Source: Saccharothrix longispora (lineage in GTDB: Bacteria > Actinomycetota > Actinomycetes > Mycobacteriales > Pseudonocardiaceae). From it: 64,000 nt of DNA. The notes below the pieces were generated by a model that was given only the letters and a program-made list of their open reading frames with translations, was not told where the DNA came from and made no database searches. Position numbers and translations under genes: made by a program. The stretch is taken from NCBI RefSeq assembly GCF_030852425.1, contig NZ_NSDM01000007.1, positions 62,001 to 126,000 on the forward strand, given 5' to 3'. Each line of letters starts with the position of its first letter. Within the stretch, counting starts at the first letter, position 1. This document shows positions 1-9,017 of this stretch, in pieces.

Positions 1-1
1 G

Positions 2-565
2 ACCGTCGGGCGGATGGAGCGCGACGGCCTCGTGGTCGTCGCCGACGACCGCCACCTCGAACTCACCGAGCAGGGGCGCAACCTGGCCGTCGCGGTCATG
101 CGCAAGCACCGGCTCGCCGAACGCCTCCTCGTCGACGTCATCGGCCTGGAGTGGGAGCACGTGCACAGCGAGGCGTGCCGCTGGGAGCACGTCATGAGCG
201 AGGCGGTCGAGCGCAAGCTGGTCAAGCTGCTCGGCAACCCCACCACCTCGCCGTACGGCAACCCGATCCCCGGTCTGGACAAGTTGGGCGACGGCGAGCC
301 CGCGCCGCCCGCCGAGGCGGACCTGGTGCGCATCGACGAGGTGGCCCGCCGCGGTGGCGGTCACGTCGAGGTGCGCCGCATCGCCGAGCACGTGCAGCTC
401 GACCCGGACCTGATGGCCGAGCTGAAGGCGGCCGGCGTGGTGCCGGGCGGCACGGTCGAGGTCGACTCGATGGGCGGCGCCCGGCTCGTGCAGGTGCGCG
501 GCAACGGCACGACCGCCGAACTGGACCCCGCCGTGGCGCACGCCGTGCTGGTGCAGGCCCGGTGA
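2..565 (+). CDS. ideR: Iron-dependent repressor IdeR/DtxR, 5' end outside the window
   Basis: This is a DtxR-family metal-dependent repressor that controls iron-uptake genes. The reading frame is open from base 2, so the first part of the winged helix lies outside the window. The visible part begins in the wing (TVGRMERDGL, then HLELTEQGR). The dimerisation domain follows and contains the metal-ligand cluster CRWEH (Cys-x2-Glu-His). The last 75 or so residues form the SH3-like/FeoA-type C-terminal domain. The full family protein is about 230 residues and 187 are visible here. The stop codon overlaps the GTG start of galK by four bases, so the two genes are probably translationally coupled. 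Confidence 0.93.
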   Translation, partial: TVGRMERDGLVVVADDRHLELTEQGRNLAVAVMRKHRLAERLLVDVIGLEWEHVHSEACRWEHVMSEAVERKLVKLLGNPTTSPYGNPIPGLDKLGDGEPAPPAEADLVRIDEVARRGGGHVEVRRIAEHVQLDPDLMAELKAAGVVPGGTVEVDSMGGARLVQVRGNGTTAELDPAVAHAVLVQAR

Positions 566-1764
566 CGCCCGGTCCCACCTCCGGTCCGCGGGCATCGGGT
601 CGCCCGGCGCCCGCGGAGCGCGCGTCCGCGGCGTTCGAGCGGCTGCACGGGACCGCCCCGGCGGGCGTGTGGTCCGCGCCCGGCCGGGTGAACCTGATCG
701 GGGAGCACACGGACTACAACGACGGCTTCGTGCTGCCGTTCGCGCTGCCGCACCGGACGGCGGTGGCCGCGGCGGCGCGCGACGACGGCGTGCTGCGGGT
801 GGCGACGCTCGGTGACGACGGCGGCGCGCAGCGGGCGGAGCCCATCGCGGTCGCCGACCTGGCGCCCGGCCTGGTCGACGGCTGGGCGGCGTACCCGGCC
901 GGGGTGGCGTGGGTGCTGCGCGAGCAGGGCCTGACGGGCGGGGCGGACCTGGTGATCGCGGGCGACGTGCCGGCGGGCGCGGGCCTGTCCTCCTCGCACG
1001 CGCTGGAGTGCGCGGTCGCGCTCGCGCTGCTGGGCCTGGCCGACCACCCGGCCGACGACCTCCAGCAGGTGGCGCGCTGGGTGCAGCGCGCCGAGAACGA
1101 CTTCGCGGGCGCCCCCACGGGCCTGCTGGACCAGACCGCGTCGCTGTGCTGCACCGAGGCGCACGTGCTGTTCCTGGACGTGCGCTCGTTCGCGGCCGAG
1201 CAGGTGCCGTTCGACGCCTCCGCGCACGGCCTGGAGGTGCTGGTGGTGGACACGCGGTCGAGCCACTCGCACACCGACGGTGGCTACGGCGCGCGCCGGT
1301 CCGGCTGCGAGGAGGCGGCCGGGCTGCTGGGCCTGCCCGCGCTGCGCGACCTGCCCGTCGCCGAGCTGGACGGCGCGCTGGAGCGGCTGCCCGGACACCT
1401 GCGGCCGCTCGTGCGGCACGTGGTCACCGAGAACGAGCGGGTGCTGGCGGCGGTGGAGCTGCTGCGCGCCGACCGGCTCGCCGAGCTGGGTCCGCTGCTG
1501 GACGCGTCGCACGCGTCGCTGCGCGACGACTACCGGGTGTCGGCGCCGGAGCTGGACGCGGCCGTGGACGCCGCCGTGGACGCCGGCGCGCTGGGCGCCC
1601 GCATGGTCGGCGGCGGGTTCGGCGGCTCGGCCATCGCGCTGGTGCCCGTCGAGCGGCACGACGGGGTCGTGGCCGCGGTGCTCGACGCGTTCGCCCGCAA
1701 GGGCTGGACCACCCCCAGGACGTTCACCGCCGTGCCCTCCGCGGGCGCGGGCCGCGACGCCTGA
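562..1764 (+). CDS. galK: Galactokinase
   Basis: This 400-residue GHMP-family kinase phosphorylates galactose at C1 using ATP, the first committed Leloir step. The galactokinase signature [15 protein letters not shown] lies near residue 42, the GHMP phosphate-binding motif [11 protein letters not shown] near residue 139, and the C-terminal glycine-rich GHMP motif ([13 protein letters not shown]) near residue 355. I chose the GTG at 562 because it overlaps the ideR stop as GTGA and leaves a normal-length N-terminus. The next gene, galE, starts 50 bases downstream, so the pair forms a galactose-use operon. The family assignment is secure. Coupling to the iron regulator gene is positional only. 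Confidence 0.95.
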   Translation: MTPGPTSGPRASGRPAPAERASAAFERLHGTAPAGVWSAPGRVNLIGEHTDYNDGFVLPFALPHRTAVAAAARDDGVLRVATLGDDGGAQRAEPIAVADLAPGLVDGWAAYPAGVAWVLREQGLTGGADLVIAGDVPAGAGLSSSHALECAVALALLGLADHPADDLQQVARWVQRAENDFAGAPTGLLDQTASLCCTEAHVLFLDVRSFAAEQVPFDASAHGLEVLVVDTRSSHSHTDGGYGARRSGCEEAAGLLGLPALRDLPVAELDGALERLPGHLRPLVRHVVTENERVLAAVELLRADRLAELGPLLDASHASLRDDYRVSAPELDAAVDAAVDAGALGARMVGGGFGGSAIALVPVERHDGVVAAVLDAFARKGWTTPRTFTAVPSAGAGRDA

Positions 1765-1814
1765 GGCGGCGCGGGTTTGCGGGTCATCATCGAGGAGAAG
1801 GCGGGGTCGGCAGG

Positions 1815-2792
1815 GTGAGGTTGCTCGTCACGGGCGGTGCCGGGTACGTGGGCAGCGTGTGCGCGGCCAGGTTGGCGGAATCCGGTCACGAGGTGGTGGT
1901 GCTCGACGACCTGTCCGCCGGGCACGCGGACGCGGTGCCCGACGGCGTCCGGCTGGTCGAGGCGGGCATCGACGAGGCGATCGGCGACGTGCTCGCCGGC
2001 GGCGTCGACGGGGCCCCCTTCGACGGCGTGCTGCACTTCGCGGCCAAGTCGCTCGTCGGGGAGTCCATGCAGGACCCCGCCAAGTACTGGCACGGCAACG
2101 TGGTCAGCTCGGTGCGGCTGCTGGACGCGATGCGCGAGCACGGCACGCCCCGGCTCGTGTTCTCCTCCACCGCCGCGACCTACGGCGAGCCGGAGCAGGT
2201 GCCGGTCTCGGAGAGCGCGCCGACCCGGCCCACGAACACCTACGGCGCGACGAAGCTCGCCGTCGACCACGCCATCACCTCCTACGCCGCCGCGCACGGC
2301 CTGGCCGCCGTGTCGCTGCGCTACTTCAACGTGGCGGGCGCGTACGGGCGGTTCGGGGAGCGGCACGGCACCGAGACCCACCTGATCCCCCTGGTGCTCC
2401 AGGTGGCGCTCGGGCAGCGCGAGCGCATCCAGGTGTACGGCGAGGACTGGCCCACCGAGGACGGCACGTGCGTGCGCGACTACATCCACGTGGTGGACCT
2501 CGCCGACGCGCACCAACTGGCCCTGGAGCACGCGGTGGCGGGCGAGCACCGGATCTACAACCTCGGCAACGGCCTGGGTTTCTCGGTCAGGCAGGTCGTC
2601 GAGGCGTGCCGTGAGGTGACCGGCCACCCGATCCCGACCGCCTTGGCGCCCCGGCGCGCGGGCGACCCGGCGGTGCTCGTGGCCTCCAGCGAGAAGGCCC
2701 GCACCGAGCTGGGCTGGAAGCCGGAGCGCGTTGACCTGACCGGCATCGTGAGCGACGCGTGGGAGTTCACCCGGTCACTACGGGGGGTGTGA
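1815..2792 (+). CDS. galE: UDP-glucose 4-epimerase
   Basis: This 325-residue short-chain dehydrogenase/reductase interconverts UDP-galactose and UDP-glucose with bound NAD. The N-terminal dinucleotide-binding motif TGGAGYVGS, the SSTAATYG catalytic serine/threonine stretch and the YGATK catalytic Tyr-x3-Lys motif are all present, followed by RYFNVAGA, typical of GalE. The GTG start at 1815 gives the Rossmann strand directly at the N-terminus (VRLLVTGG). The stop codon overlaps the ATG of the next gene by one base (TGATG). The gene sits behind galK and completes the galactose branch, although galT is not in this window. Confidence 0.94.
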   Translation: MRLLVTGGAGYVGSVCAARLAESGHEVVVLDDLSAGHADAVPDGVRLVEAGIDEAIGDVLAGGVDGAPFDGVLHFAAKSLVGESMQDPAKYWHGNVVSSVRLLDAMREHGTPRLVFSSTAATYGEPEQVPVSESAPTRPTNTYGATKLAVDHAITSYAAAHGLAAVSLRYFNVAGAYGRFGERHGTETHLIPLVLQVALGQRERIQVYGEDWPTEDGTCVRDYIHVVDLADAHQLALEHAVAGEHRIYNLGNGLGFSVRQVVEACREVTGHPIPTALAPRRAGDPAVLVASSEKARTELGWKPERVDLTGIVSDAWEFTRSLRGV

Positions 2793-4840
2793 TGACGGGC
2801 ACGATCACCGAGGCCGGGTTCGGGGACCTGACCTCGTACAACGGCATGCCGCGACTGTCCTCGCTGGCGCTGTCCCCGGACGGCGCGAGGCTCGTCGCGG
2901 TGGTGTCGGAGCTCTCCCCCGACGGCAAGGCGTGGCAGGGCGCGCTGTGGGAGGTCGACCCGGCCGGCGAACGGCCGGCGCGGCGGTTGACCCGCGGGGC
3001 CAAGGGCGAGGGCGCGCCCGCGTTCACGCCCGACGGCGGGCTGCTGTTCGTCTCGGCGCGGCCCGACCAGGAGGCCGCGCCGGCCGACGGCAAGCAGAAG
3101 GACAAGGCGGCGCTGTGGCTGCTGCCACCGACCGGCGAGGCCCGTGAGCTGTACCGGCCCGCCGGCGGCGTGGCCGAGTTCGCGGTGGCGCGGGAGGCGG
3201 GCACCGTGCTGCTGGCGGCGGGCGCGCACCCCGGCGTCGGGTTCGGCGAGCAGGACGAGGAGCTGCGCAAGGCCCGTGAGGACGCCGGCGTGACGGCGAT
3301 CCTGCACGAGTCCTACCCGATCCGGTACTGGGACGCCGACCTCGGCCCCGGCTTCCCGCGGCTGCTGACCACCACGACCCCGGTCGGCGTGGACAGCTCG
3401 CGCCTCGACCAGGCCGCGGACCTGGTCGACCTGACGCCCGGGGCGGCGGCGCGGTTGGACGACTCGCCCGCGATCAGCCCGGACGGCCGGTGGGTCGTGC
3501 ACACCGAGCGGGTCGAGGTGAGCGCCGCCTACGGTTCGCGGGTGCGGCTGCGGCTGTCCGCCGCGGACGGCTCGTCGAGCCGCGTGCTGGCCGACCGCGA
3601 GGGCCACTCGTTCCTCCAGCCGGTGTTCCTGCCCGACTCGTCGGGTGTGGTCGCGGTGCGCGCGTTCGACTCGACGCCCGACGAGCCGTGGACCAACACC
3701 CTGGTCCGCATCCCGCTCGACGGGGACGTGGTGGACCTCGCCGCGGACTTCCCGGAGGAGCCGGACCACCCGGTGGTGAGCCCGGACGGCTCGGCGCTGT
3801 ACTTCACCAGCAGCCACCGCGGCCACCAGCCGATCTGGAAGCTCGACCTGGCCTCCGGCGAGGTCGTGAAGCTGACCGCGTCCGGCGCGTACACCGACGT
3901 GCGGGTCAGCCCCGACGGCGCCTCGGTCTACGCGCTGCGCAGCGCCTGGGACCACCCGCCGCAGCCGGTGCGGCTGTCGGCGTCGGGCGTGGACCAGGAG
4001 GCGGTGGCGCTGCCCGCGCCCGGCGCGGTCGAGTCGCTGCCCGGCACGGTGACCGAGGTCGAGACCGCGGTCGCCGACGGGCGGACCGTGCGGGCCTGGC
4101 TGGTGCTGCCCACCGGCGCCTCGGCCGACCGGCCCGCGCCGCTGCTGCTGTGGGTGCACGGCGGGCCGGTGATGAGCTGGAGCGGGTGGAGCTGGCGCTG
4201 GAACCCGTGGCTGATGGCGGCGCGCGGGTACGCCGTGCTGCTGCCGGACCCGGCGCTGTCCACCGGCTACGGGTACGACTTCGTGCGCGCCGGCTGGGGT
4301 TCGTGGGGCGCCAAGCCGTACACGGACCTGATGGCGATCACCGACGTCGCCGTGGGGCGCGACGACATCGACGAGAGCCGCACGGCCGCCATGGGCGGGT
4401 CGTTCGGCGGGTACATGGCGAACTGGATCGCCACCCGGACCGACCGGTTCAAGGCGATCGTGGCGCACGCGTCGCTGTGGCACCTGGACGCGTTCACCGG
4501 GACCACGGACGACTCGTACTACTGGATCCGCGAGATGGGCGACCCCCTGGCGCAGGACGAGCGGGTGCGCGCGAACTCGCCGCACCTGCGGGTGGCGGAC
4601 GTCAGGACGCCCGTGCTCGTGATCCACGGCGACAAGGACTACCGGGTCCCGATCGGCGAGGGTCAGCGGTTGTACTTCGACCTCGTGCGGCACGGCGTGC
4701 CCGCGAAGTTCCTGTACTTCCCGAGCGAGAACCACTGGATCCTCACGCCGGGCAACTCGAAGGTCTGGTACGAGACGGTCTTCGCGTTCCTCGCCGAGCA
4801 CGTGCTCGGCGAGGAGTGGGTGCGCCCGGACCTCGTCTGA
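2792..4840 (+). CDS. S9 family (prolyl oligopeptidase type) peptidase
   Basis: This 682-residue serine peptidase has an N-terminal beta-propeller of PD40-like repeats (several SPDG motifs) and a C-terminal alpha/beta-hydrolase domain. The catalytic triad can be placed at Ser537 (GGSFGGYM), Asp616 (HGDKDYRVP) and His648 (ENHWI). No signal peptide is evident, so a cytoplasmic dipeptidyl- or acylaminoacyl-peptidase role is likely. The ATG at 2792 overlaps the galE stop. An in-frame GTG at 2759 inside galE is a less likely start. The substrate cannot be read from sequence. A 14-bp hairpin follows the stop codon. Confidence 0.92.
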   Translation: MTGTITEAGFGDLTSYNGMPRLSSLALSPDGARLVAVVSELSPDGKAWQGALWEVDPAGERPARRLTRGAKGEGAPAFTPDGGLLFVSARPDQEAAPADGKQKDKAALWLLPPTGEARELYRPAGGVAEFAVAREAGTVLLAAGAHPGVGFGEQDEELRKAREDAGVTAILHESYPIRYWDADLGPGFPRLLTTTTPVGVDSSRLDQAADLVDLTPGAAARLDDSPAISPDGRWVVHTERVEVSAAYGSRVRLRLSAADGSSSRVLADREGHSFLQPVFLPDSSGVVAVRAFDSTPDEPWTNTLVRIPLDGDVVDLAADFPEEPDHPVVSPDGSALYFTSSHRGHQPIWKLDLASGEVVKLTASGAYTDVRVSPDGASVYALRSAWDHPPQPVRLSASGVDQEAVALPAPGAVESLPGTVTEVETAVADGRTVRAWLVLPTGASADRPAPLLLWVHGGPVMSWSGWSWRWNPWLMAARGYAVLLPDPALSTGYGYDFVRAGWGSWGAKPYTDLMAITDVAVGRDDIDESRTAAMGGSFGGYMANWIATRTDRFKAIVAHASLWHLDAFTGTTDDSYYWIREMGDPLAQDERVRANSPHLRVADVRTPVLVIHGDKDYRVPIGEGQRLYFDLVRHGVPAKFLYFPSENHWILTPGNSKVWYETVFAFLAEHVLGEEWVRPDLV

Positions 4841-4846
4841 GCCGCC

Positions 4847-4893
4847 GTGCCGCGGCCGGGGCGGCCCAGGCGCAGCCGGCCCGGCCGCGGCAC
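4847..4893. terminator. Long GC hairpin between convergent genes
   Basis: GTGCCGCGGCCGGG (4847-4860) pairs perfectly with its complement at 4880-4893 across a 19-base loop. It lies 7 bases after the S9 peptidase stop and before the converging DUF4192 gene. A bidirectional terminator is the simplest reading. There is no U-tract, as is usual in GC-rich actinobacteria. Confidence 0.6.
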
Positions 4894-4955
4894 CGCTGCC
4901 GGGCCGGGCGATCACCCGCCCTGCGCGCGCCCTCCCCGGCGGTGAGGACCCCGGG

Positions 4956-6020
4956 TCAGGTCGCCTCCCCGGCGGGTGGGCTCGGTGGTGCGGTCGGCGG
5001 GAACGCGCGAGGGGGCGGGTCGGGGTCGGCGGCGTGGTCGGCCAGTCGGCGCAGGGTTTCCGGGGGCAGTGCGGTGTCCAGGGCAGCCCTCAGCAGTCCG
5101 CTGAGGCGGTGGCCCGGGTGGGCTTGTTCGGCGCGGTCCAGGGCCAGCGCGGCCAGGGTGCCCAGGCCCCTCAGGTAGGCGGAGAAGGCCAGGAGGGTCG
5201 CCGGTTCCGCCCGTTCCGGGGCAGGGCAGGCCCGGGTCAGCTCCAGCCACAGGTTCTCGGCGCCGCGGGCGTGTTCGCCGGTGCAGTGGGCCAGGCCGGC
5301 GTCGCGCACCCACGGGTTGGACAGGGCGTGGGCCAGGTCGGCCACCTCCTCGTCGGTCAGGGGGCGCTTCCTGGTCGCGGCCCGGACCACCTCCGCCCGC
5401 ACCAGGTCCCGGTGGCGGGCCTGGAGGGCGGCGTCGGTGGGCGGGGCCGGGTCGGTGGCACGGCGGTCCAGCAGCCTGGCCCGGCGTGCCAGGACCTCCG
5501 GCGGGTCGGGGGTCAGCAGTTCGGCCATCGCGGCGCGGCTGGCGAAGGTCACGAAGCCCTCGGCCGCCGAGGTGGCGGCCAGGGTCGTGGCCGCCGGGTC
5601 GGGGACGGTGCCGCGGGTGGCCGCGTCGTGGTAGTCGAACCAGGGTTCGCCGGCGGCGGTGGCGGCGGTCCACACCGCCAGCACGAGGGGCACTCCCACC
5701 GCGTGCAGGGCGTCGTCCAGCTCGTCCACCAACTGGTCCTGCGGCAGGTCCTCGGGCGGGTCGCCGGAGCCGCCGCCCACCACCACCGCCACGGCGTTGG
5801 CCCGGTGGCAGCGCGCCAGGGGCGCCAGCAGCCGGTCGACGACGGCGCGCACCCGGTCCGGCGGGGGCAGGTCGGTCCGGAGCGTCACGGCGACGGAGGT
5901 GCCCTCCAGTGCCAGCAGCACCAGCGAGTCGACGGGGTGGAAGCCCAGCAGGTGCGGCACGGCGGCGATCAGGTCGCCCGGGTCGTGGATGCGGGGCGTG
6001 GGCAGCAGGTCGTTGGTCAT
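4956..6020 (-). CDS. DUF4192 domain protein
   Basis: This 354-residue protein matches the actinobacterial DUF4192 family. Its start (IHDPGDLIAAVPHLLGFHP followed by DSLVLLAL) carries the typical GFxPxDSLV pattern. The protein is alanine- and proline-rich with no signal peptide or membrane segment. The function of the family is unknown. I prefer the ATG at 6020 to an upstream in-frame start because the family motif begins about 10 residues later. No good Shine-Dalgarno is visible. A weak CACAGT sits six bases upstream of the ATG and could serve a leaderless transcript. A perfect DnaA-box-like 9-mer lies about 50 bases upstream. Confidence 0.88.
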   Translation of the reverse strand: MTNDLLPTPRIHDPGDLIAAVPHLLGFHPVDSLVLLALEGTSVAVTLRTDLPPPDRVRAVVDRLLAPLARCHRANAVAVVVGGGSGDPPEDLPQDQLVDELDDALHAVGVPLVLAVWTAATAAGEPWFDYHDAATRGTVPDPAATTLAATSAAEGFVTFASRAAMAELLTPDPPEVLARRARLLDRRATDPAPPTDAALQARHRDLVRAEVVRAATRKRPLTDEEVADLAHALSNPWVRDAGLAHCTGEHARGAENLWLELTRACPAPERAEPATLLAFSAYLRGLGTLAALALDRAEQAHPGHRLSGLLRAALDTALPPETLRRLADHAADPDPPPRAFPPTAPPSPPAGEAT

Positions 6021-6071
6021 GCCACGACTGTGGAGGAGAACGGCCGGCCGCGGCGGGCGGAGGCGGCCGCC

Positions 6072-6080
6072 TGTGGACAA
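6072..6080 (-). promoter_or_regulatory. DnaA-box-like 9-mer
   Basis: The complement reads TTGTCCACA, the actinobacterial DnaA-box consensus, in the gap upstream of the DUF4192 gene. It is a single isolated copy, so it is not an origin. It may be a titration or regulatory site, or it may be chance. Confidence 0.3.
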
Positions 6081-6088
6081 CTCGGGAA

Positions 6089-6119
6089 CGGCCGCTCCCG
6101 CGGGGTGCGGGAGCGGCCG
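6089..6119. terminator. Terminator hairpin after the M23 gene
   Basis: CGGCCGCTCCCGC (6089-6101) and GCGGGAGCGGCCG (6107-6119) form a perfect 13-bp stem with a five-base loop, 15 bases past the stop codon of the leftward M23 peptidase gene. Confidence 0.65.
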
Positions 6120-6134
6120 GCGACCCGGGGGGAC

Positions 6135-6905
6135 TCAGCAGTTCGGGGCTACTCGACCGTCCGAACCTGTGTACACGTAGGCGTCGGAGACGTAACCGGA
6201 CCCGATCTTGTCCCACAGGTTGGTGGTGCCGTACTTGCCGGTGACCGTCTGACCGGTCGTCTGGCAGCTGATGGTCACGGACGCGCCGTTCGCGACCGAG
6301 CCGACCGCCGCGTACGTCGTGCCGGGGCCCGAGCGGATGGTCACCGAGGCGCCGCTGTCGGTGCCGATGGTGCCGGTCGCACCGCTGGTGCCGCACGAGT
6401 TGCGGCTGGTGTAGCTGCGGCTGCCCCAGTAGAAGATCTGCGTCCCGTTGAACTTGATCTTCTGGTCGGCGCCGTTGAGCCGCTGTTCGTAGTGCAGGTG
6501 GGGGCCGCTGGAGCCGCCCGTCGTGCCGACGTCGCCGATGCGCTGGCCGATGCGCACGCTCTGGCCGACGCTGACCCGCTGCACGGACAGGTGCGCGTAC
6601 CGGGTGCGCCAGCCGGCGCCGTGGTCGATCTCGATCCACCGGCCGTAGCTGGTGCTGCCCTCGTTCGCCACCCGCGTCACGGTGCCGCCCGCCGACGCGA
6701 CGACGGGGTCGCCGTCGTCGTTGGCCCGGTTGAAGTCCACCGAGTTGGCGGGGCTGTGGTTGGTGCGGGTCTGGCCCTCCCACACCTGGTTGCACGGGAA
6801 CGGCAACTGGAAGTTCGGTGCTGCGGCGGCCTCGCCCTGCACGAGGGCGAGACCGATCAGCGGGGCGACCAGGGTCGTGACCAACGCGCGCCTGGCTCGG
6901 CTCAT
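6135..6905 (-). CDS. Secreted M23 family metallopeptidase with SH3-like tail
   Basis: This 256-residue exported cell-wall endopeptidase begins with a signal peptide (RARRALVTTLVAPLIGLALV, cleaved near GEAAAA). The peptidase M23 (LytM-type) domain has HSPANSVDFN, supplying the His and Asp zinc ligands, and HLHYE, the HxH motif. A C-terminal bacterial SH3-like repeat (SVTIRSGPGTTYAAVGSV) probably binds peptidoglycan. I chose the ATG at 6905 because a strong AAGGAGGTGG ribosome-binding site lies just upstream and the longer frame adds an unlikely N-terminus. A 13-bp inverted repeat stands directly before the ribosome-binding site. The role in wall remodelling or lysis of competitors is inferred. 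Confidence 0.92.
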   Translation of the reverse strand: MSRARRALVTTLVAPLIGLALVQGEAAAAPNFQLPFPCNQVWEGQTRTNHSPANSVDFNRANDDGDPVVASAGGTVTRVANEGSTSYGRWIEIDHGAGWRTRYAHLSVQRVSVGQSVRIGQRIGDVGTTGGSSGPHLHYEQRLNGADQKIKFNGTQIFYWGSRSYTSRNSCGTSGATGTIGTDSGASVTIRSGPGTTYAAVGSVANGASVTISCQTTGQTVTGKYGTTNLWDKIGSGYVSDAYVYTGSDGRVAPNC

Positions 6906-6920
6906 CTGCCACCTCCTTGA

Positions 6921-6954
6921 CGACTGGGTGTGGGGATACGACCACACCCAGTCG
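6921..6954 (-). promoter_or_regulatory. Perfect inverted repeat in the M23 leader
   Basis: CGACTGGGTGTGG (6921-6933) and CCACACCCAGTCG (6942-6954) are perfect 13-base arms with an 8-base spacer. In the mRNA this hairpin ends two bases before the AAGGAGG of the M23 gene. It could terminate read-through from the upstream S15 gene, stabilise the mRNA, or bind a regulator as DNA. Confidence 0.5.
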
Positions 6955-7010
6955 CCAAGTGGAAGACTTACCAAGTAGCGACTTCGTGAATTACTTCCTG
7001 ACCACGTGGA

Positions 7011-8858
7011 TTATCCGACCGAACGGCGCAACGCCTGCGTCCCCCCGACCACCGGCAGTTCGACCGTCGTCGAGGTCAGGTCGATCGACAGCCCGGCACC
7101 CGGCGCCGGGCGCAGCGTGTAGTCGTAGTCGGACGAGATCAGCACGAACTCGACGCTGTGGCCGGCCGGGACCACGTAGTCGTTCGGCTCCAGCTCCACC
7201 TCGACCTTGTACCGCTCACCGGGGGTGATGGCCTTGGTCCTGGACGGCGACGTGCGGTTCTGCGGGTCGGTCCAGCCCCGCGTGATGATGTGCGACGTGC
7301 CGTCCGGCGCGCGGTCCACCAGCAGCGCGGTCACGTTGGCCGCCGGCCGGTCGAACGAGATCGCCAGGTCGACGCGGGCCGTGCCGGAGAAGCGCAGCGG
7401 CTCCGAGGCGGGCCGGGTCGCGTACGACAGCCGGTTGACCGAGGCCGGCGCGTCGACCAGGTCCTCCGGCAGCACGGACGCGTCGTCGCGCAGGGACTCG
7501 ACCACGGGGCGGCCGGGGACCTGCTGCAACCGCAGCGCGCCCTTGGTCGGACCGCCCGCCCACGGGTGCACCCGGGCCTTGGCCGTGCCCGGCGCGGGCC
7601 ACTCGGCCTCGTCCGTCCACGTCACCTTGTCCTCGCGCTGGATCGTGGACTTCGGCTCCCGCTCCACGCCGTTGTCGATGCCGTGGAGGTAGTGCGAGAA
7701 CCAGCGGTTGACGGTGCGCCGCCACTCGACCGACCGCAGCGTGTCGGGGTCCGTGTGCCCGGACTGGTGCAGCCAGATCTTGTGCTCGACGCCGTTGCGC
7801 TTGAGCGCCTCGTACCACTGCGAGACCTGCTTGACCTTGACGTTCCAGTCGCTCAGGCCGTGCACCGCGAGCACCGCGGCGCGGACCTTGTGCGCGTCCT
7901 TGACGTAGTTGCGCTCGTCCCAGAACGGGCTGTAGTCGCCGGTCACCCGGTCCTGCCGCGCGGCCACGTCGGCGATGACCGGCTTGCAGACCTCCCGGTC
8001 CGCGCGGGTGTAGACGTACTCGGCCAGCACGTCGAGGTCCTCGCCCTGGAACGTGCCGGGCGCGACGACCGCGCCGTCCGCCCGGTAGTAGTCGTACCAG
8101 CTGGAGATGGCCGCGATCGGCACGATCGCCTCCAGCCCCTCCACACCGGTGGCGGCGACGGCGTTGGGCAGGGTGCCGTTGTACGACACGCCCATCATGC
8201 CGACCTTGCCGGTGGTCCACGTGGCCCTCACGTCCGCGCCCGCCGCGTCACGGGCGGTCGTGCGCCCGTTCAGCCAGTCGACCACGGATCTGGAGCCGAT
8301 GGTCTCGTTGTGCCCGCCGGAGGTGGGGCAGCCCGTCGACTTGCCGGTGCCCAGGGACTCGGCGTAGACCATGGCGAAGCCGCGGGCGATGAAGTACGCC
8401 TCGTAGCGGCCGGACGTGATGGGCCCCGGGTTGGGGCCGACCGCCGCCGCGATCCGCTCGTCGGCTCGGGCCTTGAGCAGGGACCCGTCGCGCTTGTCGT
8501 AGCCGCCCTTGCGGTCGGGCACGTACAGCTCGACGTCCACGTCGTGGTTGGCCACGTCGTTGCCACCGGAGAAGTACGGGCTGTTGAAGAACACCACCGG
8601 GACCTTCAGCCCCCGGTCGGTGGCCTTCTGGCGCACCACCTCGGTGTAGACCTCGTCGTCGCGACCGTCGCGGTCGCTGTCGACCGGCGCGCGCACCCAC
8701 ACGCTCTCGCGCACCACGTCCTTCGGGTCGAAGACGGGTTGCGCCTCGCCCCCGACGAACACCGGGCCCTCCACCGCGGCGCCGGCCACCGCGGGCACGA
8801 GCCCCAGCGGCAGCGTCACCAGAGCCGCGACGACGGCGGCTCTCCGTGCAGCCTTCAC
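7011..8858 (-). CDS. Secreted Xaa-Pro dipeptidyl-peptidase (S15/CocE-NonD family)
   Basis: This 615-residue exported serine hydrolase removes X-Pro dipeptides in characterised relatives. The N-terminus is a signal peptide (KAARRAAVVAALVTLPLGLV). The hydrolase domain has Ser225 in GVSYNGT, Asp337 in HGLSDWN and His368 in QSGHTD. The C-terminal third is the jelly-roll domain of the family. The GTG at 8858 is chosen because the signal peptide begins there and GGGGG lies 5 bases upstream. The gene lies upstream of and parallel to the M23 gene, so two secreted hydrolases are adjacent. The natural peptide substrate is unknown. Confidence 0.92.
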   Translation of the reverse strand: MKAARRAAVVAALVTLPLGLVPAVAGAAVEGPVFVGGEAQPVFDPKDVVRESVWVRAPVDSDRDGRDDEVYTEVVRQKATDRGLKVPVVFFNSPYFSGGNDVANHDVDVELYVPDRKGGYDKRDGSLLKARADERIAAAVGPNPGPITSGRYEAYFIARGFAMVYAESLGTGKSTGCPTSGGHNETIGSRSVVDWLNGRTTARDAAGADVRATWTTGKVGMMGVSYNGTLPNAVAATGVEGLEAIVPIAAISSWYDYYRADGAVVAPGTFQGEDLDVLAEYVYTRADREVCKPVIADVAARQDRVTGDYSPFWDERNYVKDAHKVRAAVLAVHGLSDWNVKVKQVSQWYEALKRNGVEHKIWLHQSGHTDPDTLRSVEWRRTVNRWFSHYLHGIDNGVEREPKSTIQREDKVTWTDEAEWPAPGTAKARVHPWAGGPTKGALRLQQVPGRPVVESLRDDASVLPEDLVDAPASVNRLSYATRPASEPLRFSGTARVDLAISFDRPAANVTALLVDRAPDGTSHIITRGWTDPQNRTSPSRTKAITPGERYKVEVELEPNDYVVPAGHSVEFVLISSDYDYTLRPAPGAGLSIDLTSTTVELPVVGGTQALRRSVG

Positions 8859-9017
8859 GACCGAACCCCCATCATGCGCAGGAAAGGTTTCGGCCAGACC
8901 CTCCCCCTGCTGGACAACACCTGTCAAGGGTGTACCAAGTCCACAGTAGACAGAATGTCAACACCCCACCAACGGCCCTTGACCAGCGGCGGGAACATGT
9001 GCAGACCCGCCCGGGCC

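Noticed and set aside
6072..6080. Replication origin signalled by a DnaA box
   Set aside because: It is a single box with no cluster and no dnaA/dnaN/rnpA-type neighbours.
6906..7010. c-di-AMP (ydaO-type) riboswitch before the M23 gene
   Set aside because: The non-coding leader is about 100 bases, too short for that class, and only a simple hairpin is visible.
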